NCBI GenBank assembly: GCA_022570795.1
Contig: JAKUDP010000003.1
Coordinates: forward strand, 1,364,001-1,428,000
DNA: 64,000 nt
Source of the DNA: Sphaerulina vaccinii
Lineage: Eukaryota; Ascomycota; Dothideomycetes; Mycosphaerellales; Mycosphaerellaceae
Reading direction: 5' to 3'
Shown here: positions 1 to 9,788 of the stretch, piece after piece
Layout of the letters: the number at the start of each line of letters is the position of its first letter
How positions within the stretch are numbered: the stretch's first letter is position 1
Program-made: the position numbers and the translations under genes
Notes under the pieces: model-generated
What the model was told of the DNA's origin: nothing
The model's input: the letters and a program-made list of their open reading frames with translations, nothing else
Database searches by the model: none

Positions 1-508
1 GTTTGTCGTTTAGCTTACCCAATCACTGCCTTTTGCTGTCGTTATTCCTTCACTTATTCGTCGATTACACCTCACTTAGTCTTGTTTCGAGCTGCTACTG
101 CTGCCTGTATTGCCAAAGCTCACCTCTTCCTAGGCCATACGCGCGTCAATGTTGGAGCACGTGCTACGTGGCGTTGCTCAGTGACTGCGTGACTGCCTAT
201 TGTTGTTCATTCACTTCATAATTTGACCGTTTAAGGTTTGACTAGCGCGTTTCTCTTTTTTATTTCTCTTCTTTTTTCGCAACATTACCTTCTCTCACAA
301 ACAATAACCTCTTTGAGCTGCAAAGAGACGCCGAACCCCATACGCCATCTGAATCATCGTTGCAACAGAAGCAGACATGACGTTCGAAATCGCGCTAGCG
401 CGGGACAATCCCGGCTAGCGCGTCAATGATGCCTGGACGCGTTCGAGGTTGGAGAGCTCAGCTCAGCTCCCCACTTTCACGCATCGCTCTGCACCAACAT
501 CAACAGCC

Positions 509-2266
509 ATGGCGACAGGCGCAAATACCACCGGGATGAGGGTCCTGGGCAAGCGAAAGAGAAGGGGTGACTTCGACCGTGATGAGTACGAAAACAACTA
601 CGCGTCATTCAATCCCGAAGTTCGAAGACACCACCTGGACTTCCTTGCTGCCTTATACGCTCAAAACCTGGAGGAAGTGGACGCATTCCCGGACTATCAG
701 ATCCCATGGGGCACGTTTGAGGCAGAAGTAATGCACATCCTCCATTGGCCCCCAAAGGCTCCCTCCTCTCCACCATGGTCGAGCTTCTGCTTTAAAAACT
801 ACTCGGTCAAATTCATAACAGCCGCGTTTCCGGAAGCGAAGGACAGCCATCTCTTTGCAGATCTCTTTACCAAGCGAACGCACATGCGAAGCGAGGTCAC
901 CGGCGAGCGCAAGACTAATGACGAGGTCTACGAGAGCACTGCGTTGTTACAAGCCCATCAGCAGCACCTTACCAACACCTTACGACGATCTTAGGCAGAT
1001 GTCTGTGTTGTGTGGGCAAGTTGACTCTGACCATTGCTACATTGATACTAGTATTGAGATACTGACCAAGCACAGGGAGGTCCCGCTAGACGGCTGATCG
1101 AGGAAGAGTTCAGTATTCAGAGCGACAAAGAGCAAGGTTGCTATCGCGTCGCACAAGATGTGATTATTGAGGGCATCCCACGGACGTTCGTATTCTTACC
1201 ACATCCCGAATACATACAACGATGGGCATCTCAGCACATTCTCGAAAAGGTCTCAAATATTCTGGAGACTTTACAGGTGGAACACGGTATTAACATTGAC
1301 CTTACGGCTCTGGAGAAGGGAATGAGTGAAAAGCCTGCTCTCAAGACCAAGTTGCAGGCTCGAACCATCAAGGTGCCAGTCTCGTCCGAAGCAGAGATTC
1401 GCAAGCGACGGATTCGTGTCCTTCGCGATCGTATGGCACTGACTAATGTGGCGATCGACGATGAGGAGGTGCTGCGGTTGGCGGACAATTGGGGCGCTCG
1501 GAAACGTAGAGTCCTCGAGAGCTTCCATCGAGGAGAGATAAACGGACTGAGATTCGCAATAGCCGGTGTCAACGACTGGTACCTTACCAGTTCTCAGCCA
1601 GGCTCCGAATCCTTGTTCAAGTTGGCAGTAGTCCAAGTGGATCGGACCAGCAAGCGGCGAGAAGTTTGCGAGCAGAAGCTTCACAGTGGTGAGGCCTCTC
1701 AAGCAGAGTTCGACTATGCCGCTGCGAATGACTGGTATTTTGAAATGGCAAGTCGTTGCCAGTCTGAGATAATGTCAGCGTACTGGGAGTCTTCGGCAGG
1801 AAAAGAGAAGCGAGATGCGATGTCTAAAGACATGTATGAGCGTCGCGAGCAGAGCCCGCGATACTTGGCAGATGCCGCAATCCGCGCCAGCCTACTGAGG
1901 CATCGCAAAAAGGCCATCGATTTCGACGCGGAGCAAGTTAATCTCGGTACGCATCTCTACATGCTGGGATACGACCGCGCGCTGCTCGGAACACAAGCTC
2001 GAATGCCAGCCAGGGGAAAGGCTATGAGAGATCACTTTCTTCCAATAAAGGCATACCCATTCGCCACCGACGAGAAAAATCAAGAGAACGCGCGAGCACT
2101 AGGTGTGAAAGACAACAGCTACGTTACAGGCCTCGGCATGATGCGCGTGGCCTATATGAAAGCAGAGCACATTGTTGACCACTTCATACGGAATGGCGCA
2201 CTCGACCAGCATCCAGAAGTGCGAGTGGAGTGGGACTCACGCAAATGGGGACTGAAGGAGGACTGA
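509..2266 (+). CDS. Hypothetical protein, probably two exons
   Basis: Two open stretches in the same frame (449-994 and 1076-2266) are separated by a stop at 992. I propose one gene with an intron of about 926-1075. It ends in CACAG after an ACTGACC branch-like site, and phase 0 is kept. The donor GTCTAC is weak, and an alternative donor at 896 is also in phase, so the junction is uncertain. The ATG at 509 has a better context than the one at 449. The N-terminal part carries a KRKRRGD basic patch. The C-terminal part is helical and charged and holds two copies of an NDWY-centred unit about 52 residues apart. I recognise no domain or catalytic motif, and codon use looks coding throughout. The second block (1160-2266) is the more secure part. 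If the intron is wrong, these could be two separate ORFs or a broken gene. Confidence 0.5.
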
Positions 2267-3851
2267 GTACTATTCTTAAGGAGGAGCAGCAGCTGTGTGA
2301 ATGTGAGCGCAAATGTGCAATGAGCGATGTGGCGCGAAATTTTGGAAGTGCGTGACTGAAGGACATTTTGGAATGGCGATAATACTGGTATTGCGGCAAT
2401 TTACTGCGAAAAACCGAGAATGGAGTCGAACGATTTGCTCTCTCATCCCTTCTCTGACTGTTCGTCCATACAAACAGTCCTTTAATCATCTTCTCGCTGA
2501 GGCAGAAGCTGAGAACTGATCTCAAGAATGATAAATCTATGTCCACCCTCTAAGCATAGTACCTCGCCCTCGAAGTTCTATCCAGCTAAGATAGAGCCAG
2601 CTTGAAGCTCTTCACTGACAGCCTTCGTACGAGATGTACGATTTGGGATCAACCTCTCTGGTGAGCCTGCTCACGTTCTTAGAAACGACACCCTGTGATC
2701 GCAAAAAGCTGCCTACTGAACGATCATCTTCCGTGTTGAGTCCCCAGGTGAACTCCCAGTCATCTCCGACGCCCGTGTCTTTCCCCTTTTCCGTCAAGTC
2801 TTTCCAGATACGACGCCCGACGATTCCAGATACGACCGCATCGATACAGTGATCCTCGTCGTCGTCTGATGTCTCATCAGACTTAGCTGCGATGCCGTTG
2901 CCATTCATTGCCCTTATGATCATGACGTTGACCAGATGTTGTGCCTTTCTTCACGATTGTTCCCATGCCTGTCATGTTGATACCAAGCTTACCCGCTAGC
3001 TTCTTGGATTCTGCTGCAGTGCTATAGGCTACTTGTCTCTGCTGCTAGGTTATGTTCTTGCCCAGCATTTTGTAGTTGTAGTAGATCGACTAGTTTTCGC
3101 TGAAGTACTTCTGACTCATACGCTTGCAGTATTTACTTATTTGGTAAAGGCTCTCCGGGGCCCGATCATGCAATTCAATACTTAGGCAGAGCTCAAGACA
3201 CAGGGTCTTCACTCTACGGTGCTACACAGTTGTGTTATATCACATCGTTCAGCGTCTTCTCGGAGCAGTATTGACTTACATGCCTTGCTCTGACAGTTGC
3301 GTGCATCTCGCTTGGTACCTCCAAAGGTGATCGATAATCCTGTCATGAATGGATATACTGCTCAGAGACAGACTTCCTCGTAGCTCATCGCATTCTGAGT
3401 ACTCCTCCAAATCCTGCCATTACCGATGTGCCTGCTTCCTTGTGGACCGCATTTGAGTCCAGGTCCATTTCTAACAGTTCGGGACAGATCCAAGATATAC
3501 AGAGACAGAGGGCTCGTGTAGGCTTTTGCCAAGCTCGACTTCACGCCGTCACCGGCGAATCGAAACACTTCTTCAAAGAGTGGCCAGCGCCCGCGGCTAT
3601 GCTGAGTCCAGATGGCCTCTTTCAAGCTTGTTTGTCTCAATTTCTGGAGTTGTGGTACCTTGGTAGATGTAGCATCTTGAGAGCGACATGGTTTGCCCGA
3701 GCCGTCTTTCCTGTCTCCTTCTCATCCCGGTGAAAGCACCTCGTTCTCCCGTGGTACTGCAGTGAGGTCGGAGCCGTAGCAAGCCAGGTGCGAGCTGGAA
3801 TAGGAGGTAGGTGGAAGGCGGAAGGCTCGGTGTGCTCCGCCAGAGCCAGCT

Positions 3852-3875
3852 TGCCTGTGCCTGTGCCTGTGCCTG
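3852..3875. repeat. Hexanucleotide microsatellite
   Basis: Four perfect units of TGCCTG in a row, in a non-coding stretch just left of a larger tandem duplication. Confidence 0.85.
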
Positions 3876-3900
3876 CTCTACTCCTGCCGTGGCTGAAGAA

Positions 3901-4107
3901 AGCAGCCTCTCCTAAAGTATCTCTGCAAGGTGGATCATCACGGAAAGCTGTCTGTCTGCGAGGAGAGTGGCACAGGGAAATCTCGGTTTTCGGAGATATA
4001 GACATATGTGAAGCAGCCTCTCCTAAAGTATCTCTGCAAGGTGGATCATCACGGAAAGCTGTCTGTCTGCGAGGAGAGTGGCACACAGAAATCTCGGTTT
4101 TCAGAGA
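3901..4107. repeat. 96-bp tandem direct duplication
   Basis: Bases 3901-3996 recur at 4012-4107 with a period of 111 bp. By eye there are three mismatches over 96 bp: GG/CA in the GTGGCACA-GAAATC part and G/A before the final GAGA. The two copies are separated by a 15-bp spacer. No ORF of protein-like character runs through them. Confidence 0.9.
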
Positions 4108-4562
4108 CAGTAGCCACAGAAATGTGGGTGGCTCCTGCCAATCGCACGCCGGTCGCGATTGCCATTTCACGAAGAGCTTCATCTTATGGCTGCGACGAGA
4201 AGAGAACTCGCCTCACAAGATTTTCCACGAGACTGCGTAAATACTAGTACTGTAAGTTAGTGAGCAAAAGGTTGATCGATTGACATACCATATAGCAGAA
4301 TCTAGCAAAGGCCGCATTGGATGTTAGTGAAGATGAACAGGTTTGCATAGCAAGAAAAGGAATACTTATACAGGCGATAGCTACTGACCGTTGATAAGCG
4401 ACTGCCTCGTACTTTCCCTAGTAGGATAGCGGAAAGAACTATGGACGAAGAAGTAGGGCGAGCGCAGACAACCTATAGAAGGGCGCTGCCGGCGAAGGGA
4501 CGTTCAATGCATACGAGATGAAGCAAATCGACCTACAAGACAAACCATCTCATCAAAAAATT

Positions 4563-4723
4563 AAAACTATCGCCCAAGCCACAGACTATACTGGACTCGA
4601 CTGCCTCATCGAAAAGCACCTGAATTGATGCTGTCCCTTGTCGGCAAAGTGTCCTTCTTAGTCAAGCTTTGGGGTACACCAACGACTTACTGATCTACCG
4701 CTAGACCACGGACGACTGTTGAG
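4563..4723 (-). repeat. tRNA-like short repeat, copy A (SINE-like)
   Basis: Read on the minus strand, the unit begins CTCAACAGTCGTCCG, continues with GTGGTCTAGCGGTAG (fits the Pol III A-box pattern TRGYNNARNNG), then AGTAAGTCGTTGG, and ends GGGCGATAGTTTT. It shares both ends with copies at 10279, 23864 and 24110, while the middle has diverged. A B box is not convincing. It does not fold into a complete tRNA, so it is more likely a tRNA-derived SINE relic or an unknown Pol III-type RNA. Confidence 0.55.
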
Positions 4724-5297
4724 AAAGCATTTTTTTCGATTCCATAATGATACTCCCGGCAGGCATTAATCAATATTTGACAACCCCCATCAATATTCAA
4801 TCAATGTATAAAAATGTCGTCGAAAATTCGAGAAGAGAATGAGGGAAATGACTAGGTTGCTGTTCGGTCAGAGCATCTTAGGAATGGTAGAAGATATATA
4901 TTCTCACGCTGTGCTGGTTGGCAACATCATGTCTGACGAGACTCAGCCATGTCTGACGAAGTGTTGTCGAGGTTCGAAGTTGAAGCAGCCACTGATCGGG
5001 AGAGGTCGTCCAGTCCTGCTTCAGATCGCTTTAGCTCGTTGCACCCCAGAACATCTCAGTCAGTTCCTAGACATGACTGAGCGATGTGTTTCTCGTCAGC
5101 ATAACACGAGAGGTATATTTGTCCAAGTCCGTCCCGATATACAGCTGCGCAACATCAATATCTTCTCCATTCAAGCTGGTCTTGCTAAGACTTACTCATC
5201 TTGCTCTTCATCACAGGCCGGTCTTGTCAACACTTACAACTTTCAAAAACCCCTCTTACACACCCAGCCCGAAGCTCTTCTCTCCTCATCCAACATC

Positions 5298-5531
5298 ATG
5301 TCTCCAAACAGAAACAATTCCCGACCCAGCCTAGCACAGAAATGGTGTTGCACTTGCAAATGCTTCAACCCACTATTCGTCTCCGACGAGAACTGTGTGG
5401 GATACAATCTCCATGACCGCGGCATCCATCCGAGATTAACTAGGAATGAAAAGGCACTGCAAGAGCGCAAGGGAGGGAAGAGTCCTGGTCGCACTGCGTT
5501 CTCCGGGGCCAGTGGTCGGAACTGGAGATAG
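5298..5531 (+). CDS. Small hypothetical protein with WCCxCxC motif
   Basis: 77-residue ORF. The ATG at 5298 sits in a good context (CATCATGTC) after a pyrimidine-rich leader. Near the N-terminus is a W-C-C-x-C-x-C cluster followed by NPLFVSDENCVGYNLHD, and the C-terminal half is basic and Gly/Ser-rich. Short fungal proteins that open with such a Cys cluster are common and often read as degenerate zinc ribbons, but I cannot name the family. The frame extends upstream to an ATG at 4839, but that extension is less protein-like, so I chose the downstream start. No signal peptide is seen. It converges on the phosphatase pseudogene, with about 160 bp between the two stops. Confidence 0.4.
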   Translation: MSPNRNNSRPSLAQKWCCTCKCFNPLFVSDENCVGYNLHDRGIHPRLTRNEKALQERKGGKSPGRTAFSGASGRNWR

Positions 5532-5690
5532 CGCCAGACTCTGTTCTACAGCCGTCCTAGGCGATAAGAGGAGAGGAGAGGAAATCAGGTCGAAATGTAA
5601 CATAGTGGCATGAGGTGGAGGGTCTCCAGGCGGGGTTCTCACGAAAGATGTCAGGTGCTCTGTTGAGTAGGACCGGTGCCATAGCACAGT

Positions 5691-6128
5691 CTACTTCTTC
5701 TCTTCGATACCCAGTTTCCGCCCATACTCCAGCAACTGAGCCATAAACCCCTCATTAGGCTTACACATTGGTCTCGCCTCCTTCAGTAACTCCAACGCCT
5801 TGCTCGCTGAAATGCGAAGTTTGTACATCATGTATGCGCATACAATTGTAGCCGATCTCGACTGTCCCATTGCACAATGTACCAACACTGCGTCACCGTT
5901 GTCGATGAATGCATTCGTAGCATCGAAATAGCTGGAAAGATTCTGACCCGATTGGTCTTCAAGTTGTATTAACATGCGCTGGTACTTCTCAAATCCGGGT
6001 TAGTCGCAGTAGTCGAATTCGAGAATAGAAAGAATGCCAGTGATGTGTGCTTGATCGAGAGCGTCCAGGTCGTCGAGGGCATCTAGGCCGGAAATGTAGA
6101 GGTTTGGACATTGTGGGACTCTATTCAT
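5691..6128 (-). pseudogene. Dual-specificity phosphatase with in-frame TAA
   Basis: Starts MNRVPQCPNLYISGL and contains the Cys-based phosphatase loop HCAMGQSRSATIV, followed by the helix-rich DSP C-terminus. It is a single-domain protein with no zinc-binding extension of the YVH1 kind. The reading frame is continuous from 6128 to 5691 except for one TAA at 6000-6002, between the conserved LEFDYCD and GFEKYQRMLIQLED stretches. An intron cannot explain this: between 6003 and the start, the only minus-strand GT dinucleotides are non-consensus GTCC sites near the start codon. So I see either a true nonsense mutation, a sequencing or assembly error, or readthrough. Residues on both sides look under constraint, so the break would be recent. 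CAA to TAA would be a CpA to TpA change. Without the stop the protein would be about 145 residues. Confidence 0.8.
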
Positions 6129-6416
6129 GGTTATGCTGAAGATCCTGATGTTGCTTTCGGGTGAAGGCTGAGTGTCAGAGTCGAGAGAAAGTGCTGAGAT
6201 CCGAAGTGGTGCATGCATGCATCTAATATGCGGTGCGACAGTGCATCAGGTTTTCCTATTGTCAGTGCCTGAGGCGTATGGCTCGTACAGCCATCCTGCT
6301 GGAAGCTCGTACTCCTTTCTGCACACAGGCACCGACCAAGGACTGTCACCTCTAGACAGGGCGAAGGGCGACTGAGTCGGTCTGCAAAGCGCCTTTCGAC
6401 GTATGCTCGCGTACTA

Positions 6417-7619
6417 TTACTCCTGCTTAGCTTCCTGTCGGAGTTTCGTCAGTTTTGGGTCATCTTTGAACTGGGTTATGATGTGGTCGTAGTGATGCCA
6501 CACATTCGGGACCCGCGACTGGACGATATTCTCCAGAAACTGTGCTCCGTCTTCGCCGCCTTGTAGACGTAAGATGTAGGATGCCCGAACCATTTCCCGG
6601 GCGAAACTGTTCTTCGCAAGATCTCGTGCAGAGAATACACCTTCAATCTGTGATGGATTTTGCTGTACGAACTTTAAGAACTCCTTGGCATTGGGAGAGC
6701 TTGGGTGATATAACAGCATTCGAGCTCGATTCTCTCGTGATACCTTAGCCACTGTACTAAGGTCAGTCGCTACGAGCATCTCGAATAGGGCTGGATCATA
6801 GGGCTGCAGTTTATAAGACTGGCATATCTGGCATAGCGCGGTCGTGAGGCCGACAGAGACATTCCTCCGCTTGAACGTCTGTTGCGCTTTTGACAGTACG
6901 CGCAGTGAATCTTCGGGGGAACCTGTCCACGCCCACTTCGCGTTGGCGAGGCCGGCGAGCCATAGATCATGACCGGCGAGCCATACACCATGTGCTGGAT
7001 GCGGGCTGTCCTTGGACTGTAGCCTTAGCTCGAGGTAATTCCAAAGAAAATGCTCTCTTCCTTCAGCGGTAAGGAAGTAGCACATCGAATCTACAACAAT
7101 GCGATCACTAGCAAGCTCATCTTGAATGTCCTGACTTTGATTAAAGAGCCAGTGCAGAACGCGACCACCAACTTGATATGAGCCTGCCTTCTCTCGCTGT
7201 TCCGACAATGGGAAGATTTTCACGAGCTCCGCCTTCAAGTTGTAGAGACGTGATCGAGCATGATCTGGGGTAGCCGTTCCGCTTGCCGATAGTCGAGCGA
7301 AGTCGTCGATTGACAGTTTTGGCAAAGCAGCTATTGCCGCCTGAGCCTCTTGTCTTCGCACGAATGCAGGCGCGCGCCTCTCTGTTCGTCCCAGTATCTT
7401 CTCTATTGCGCGTGCTGGTTTCGGCACCCATGATGCCTTTGTGTTGGCATGTTCACGCTCCTCGGATTCTTCCAAGCTCGAAGTCGGCGGCTTGTATGGT
7501 GCTGTGGAACGCCATCTCGCAGCAGAGAGGCTCGTAGTCGCCGTCAAGGACAGTTTGTCCTGCGATAGCACCTCATGTTTGATGACGGTAGCGCGTAGCT
7601 GTGGTATGAGACGCGACAT
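6417..7619 (-). CDS. Hypothetical protein, probably mitochondrial
   Basis: 400-residue single-exon gene. I start at the ATG at 7617-7619 (MSRLIPQLRATVIKHEVLS) rather than at the upstream in-frame ATG at 7718. The first 50 residues are basic, Ser/Thr/Ala-rich and almost without acids, as in a mitochondrial presequence, and RWRSTAPYKPP would be a plausible cleavage region. The rest is alpha-helical, with repeated Ala/Leu-rich helices of TPR or PPR-like character, but I cannot assign a family. It is transcribed divergently from SEC12 across a 172-bp shared upstream region. The length and open frame support a real gene; the function is unknown. Confidence 0.75.
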   Translation of the reverse strand: MSRLIPQLRATVIKHEVLSQDKLSLTATTSLSAARWRSTAPYKPPTSSLEESEEREHANTKASWVPKPARAIEKILGRTERRAPAFVRRQEAQAAIAALPKLSIDDFARLSASGTATPDHARSRLYNLKAELVKIFPLSEQREKAGSYQVGGRVLHWLFNQSQDIQDELASDRIVVDSMCYFLTAEGREHFLWNYLELRLQSKDSPHPAHGVWLAGHDLWLAGLANAKWAWTGSPEDSLRVLSKAQQTFKRRNVSVGLTTALCQICQSYKLQPYDPALFEMLVATDLSTVAKVSRENRARMLLYHPSSPNAKEFLKFVQQNPSQIEGVFSARDLAKNSFAREMVRASYILRLQGGEDGAQFLENIVQSRVPNVWHHYDHIITQFKDDPKLTKLRQEAKQE

Positions 7620-7791
7620 GAGGTGGTGGATGGAAGTTGGCTCGGGAGCGAAAGTTTGGCGTCCTTCTGGCGTCACTGCCTTCCAGACAATCACACAACA
7701 ACACAACACCTTTCGCAAAGCGAAGTACAGGCAGCCTCTTTAAATCTCGATTGTGAAGACAACCTCCCCTATGGTATAATCCGGTATAATC
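7620..7791. promoter_or_regulatory. Shared divergent promoter region
   Basis: 172 bp separate the start codons of the mitochondrial-type protein (minus) and SEC12 (plus), so both promoters must lie here or overlap the genes. A TATAATCCGGTATAATC stretch sits at 7775-7791, just before the SEC12 ATG. No other named site is claimed. Confidence 0.5.
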
Positions 7792-9788
7792 ATGCCCAGC
7801 TTCACCAACTCGGACGTGTCGTACGCCAAACACACGCTCGACTATCCCGTCTACGCCGCCGACTTCGATCCCTACAACCGTGGATACCTCATCGTTGCTG
7901 GAGGAGGCGGAGAGGGTCGCAGTGGAGTGCCCAACAAGATCGTACGTGATGTATATGAGGAGATAGCACAAACCTGACAACAGCGTAGTCAGTCCTCGAT
8001 GTCAACAATCGTGCCACAGTAGAAACTGTAGCTGAGCTCGATCTATCCCGAGATGAGGACTCAATCCAGTCTCTGGCCAATCTCGCCACTAAGGATGGTC
8101 TGGTAACGCTGGCTGGGATCAACTCTTCCCAAGCTGCGCAGAATGAGAACAAGAATGAGCACTTTCGAGCATTCGGCATCACATATCCTCCGCGTAAGAA
8201 GCAGAAGACAGAGGACACCACGAGTAGTGAGAAGGGCGCTGTCAAGCTACTGGGCAAACGATCACTCTTCAAACCATCTTCTGCACCGACTAAGGAGACC
8301 TACCAGCGACTTCTACGACTATCCCCCGTAGGCAAGAGGGGCACTCCAAGCAAGCGTATAGGGGCAATTGCGTCTGGCTTTGCGAAGGAGTCTGAAGTGA
8401 TCGTCTTCGATGCTACGACTGCTATACCAGACAACAAAGACATCATCGCGAGAATAGACCTGCCCGATAAGCAAGAAGCCGCAGATCTGGACATTGCACG
8501 AATTGGAGACGATGACCTGTTCAGCTTGGCGTATTGCGATGAGCATAACATCTACGAGCAGACTTACAAGTACGACTTTGCCAGCAAGAAAGTGGACAAG
8601 AGACCAAACGGACCAAGACGAACATACCAGATGGTGTCGGGCGATAATTTCCAAGGCAAAGGTAGCAGACCGAAGTTCAAAGCTCTGCGCTTCCTCAACT
8701 CGGAGAACCTGATAGCTTTGGTGAACTTGCCAAACAAGGCTGGCGCCGAATTGCGAGTGTATCACCTGTACCCTACTGGCCCTGCTCTGGTTATGCAGAC
8801 GGAGAAGCTACCAAGCCACATCAAGCAGGCGACAAGTCTAGATGTTGGCGCACTGGACACTGACCAGAAGGGGAATCAGCAGTTCACCCTTGCAGTCTCT
8901 GGTCAAGACAGCAGCATCGAAGTCCTGACTGTCAACTATCAGGCAGTCACTGCCACCTTCTCCTCCATTCGTGGCTACATGACACTCCGGGATGTCCATA
9001 AGCAAGGTATTACGAAGATCTGCTGGCAGCCATTCCACTCACCTATCCGTGCATCTGCCCCAGGACCAACAACAGGCAAAAACGGCGAGCCACTACCACC
9101 TCAGAAACCTCAACACCCTGGACCACAGTACGCTCGACTCGCATCCGTCAGCTTCGGCAACACTCTCGCAATTGAGACATTCCCTCTGCAACCCCTCGAA
9201 CCAAAGGACAAAGACTCCCGGTACGTCCTTAGCCACCCTACAGATGAGATGTTCTGGACCTACCTCAGGTATGGCTTCGTCACTTTCCTCGTCCTAGTCG
9301 TCGCAGTCCTCTTCCAGTCCTTCCTATCAGCCGGATCCTCCTTCAACATTGTACCCAACAACATTCGAGAGTTCCTCGAGCAACCTGCAGGCGCAGCACA
9401 TCACCGCGATATCGCCAGCTCGGTCAACGCTCCCGCCATCGCATTTCCTTCAGCAGTCACCAACCTCAAAGACATTCTATCAGAACATCACGCGAGCCCA
9501 AAGGATGCCGCTGAAACTGCAGTCATCATCCATTCTCCTTCTGATGATCACGACGATGTTAGCATCGCCGTTCATCCTGACAAGGCTGCTTATCTCGCGC
9601 ATGAGAAGACTGAAGCGAAGCACTGGGACGACCTGGCAGAAGAGCAGAAGAACTTGTGGAAGAGCAAGCTCAAGAAGGGCGGGCAGTGGGCCGAACATGA
9701 AGGTGAAGCTGTGTTGAAGGGTGTGCTCTGGAGTACTGTGCCGCAGTTCTTGATGGGGCAGGCTGGGGAGATTCTGAGGGAGTTGTAG
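7792..9788 (+). CDS. SEC12: SEC12, guanine nucleotide exchange factor for Sar1
   Basis: Two exons, 7792-7941 and 7989-9788, with a 47-nt intron (GTACGT...CCTGAC...GTAG, phase 0), give 649 residues. SEC12 is the ER membrane GEF that loads Sar1 with GTP and starts COPII coat assembly. Visible features are an N-terminal cytosolic WD40-like part with the early strand YPVYAADFDPYNRGYLIVAGGGGEG, a Gly-rich loop typical of SEC12. A low-complexity insert follows, then a blade-like region to about residue 430. A single membrane span at about 478-498 (YGFVTFLVLVVAVLFQSFL) is followed by a lumenal tail. This is the type II layout of the family. The Lys/Pro-rich insert (KNGEPLPPQKPQHPG) before the last blade is species-variable in such proteins. 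Confidence 0.88.

Larger units (their letters stand above)
2267..5297. other. Gene-poor interval with short repeats
   Basis: Only short overlapping ORFs with no protein-like composition are seen. Contents I can support are a hexanucleotide run at 3852-3875, a 96-bp tandem duplication at 3901-4107 and one copy of a tRNA-like short repeat at 4563-4723. Base composition is ordinary (not AT-rich, not RIP-like). It could hold untranslated ends or non-coding RNA. Confidence 0.6.
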
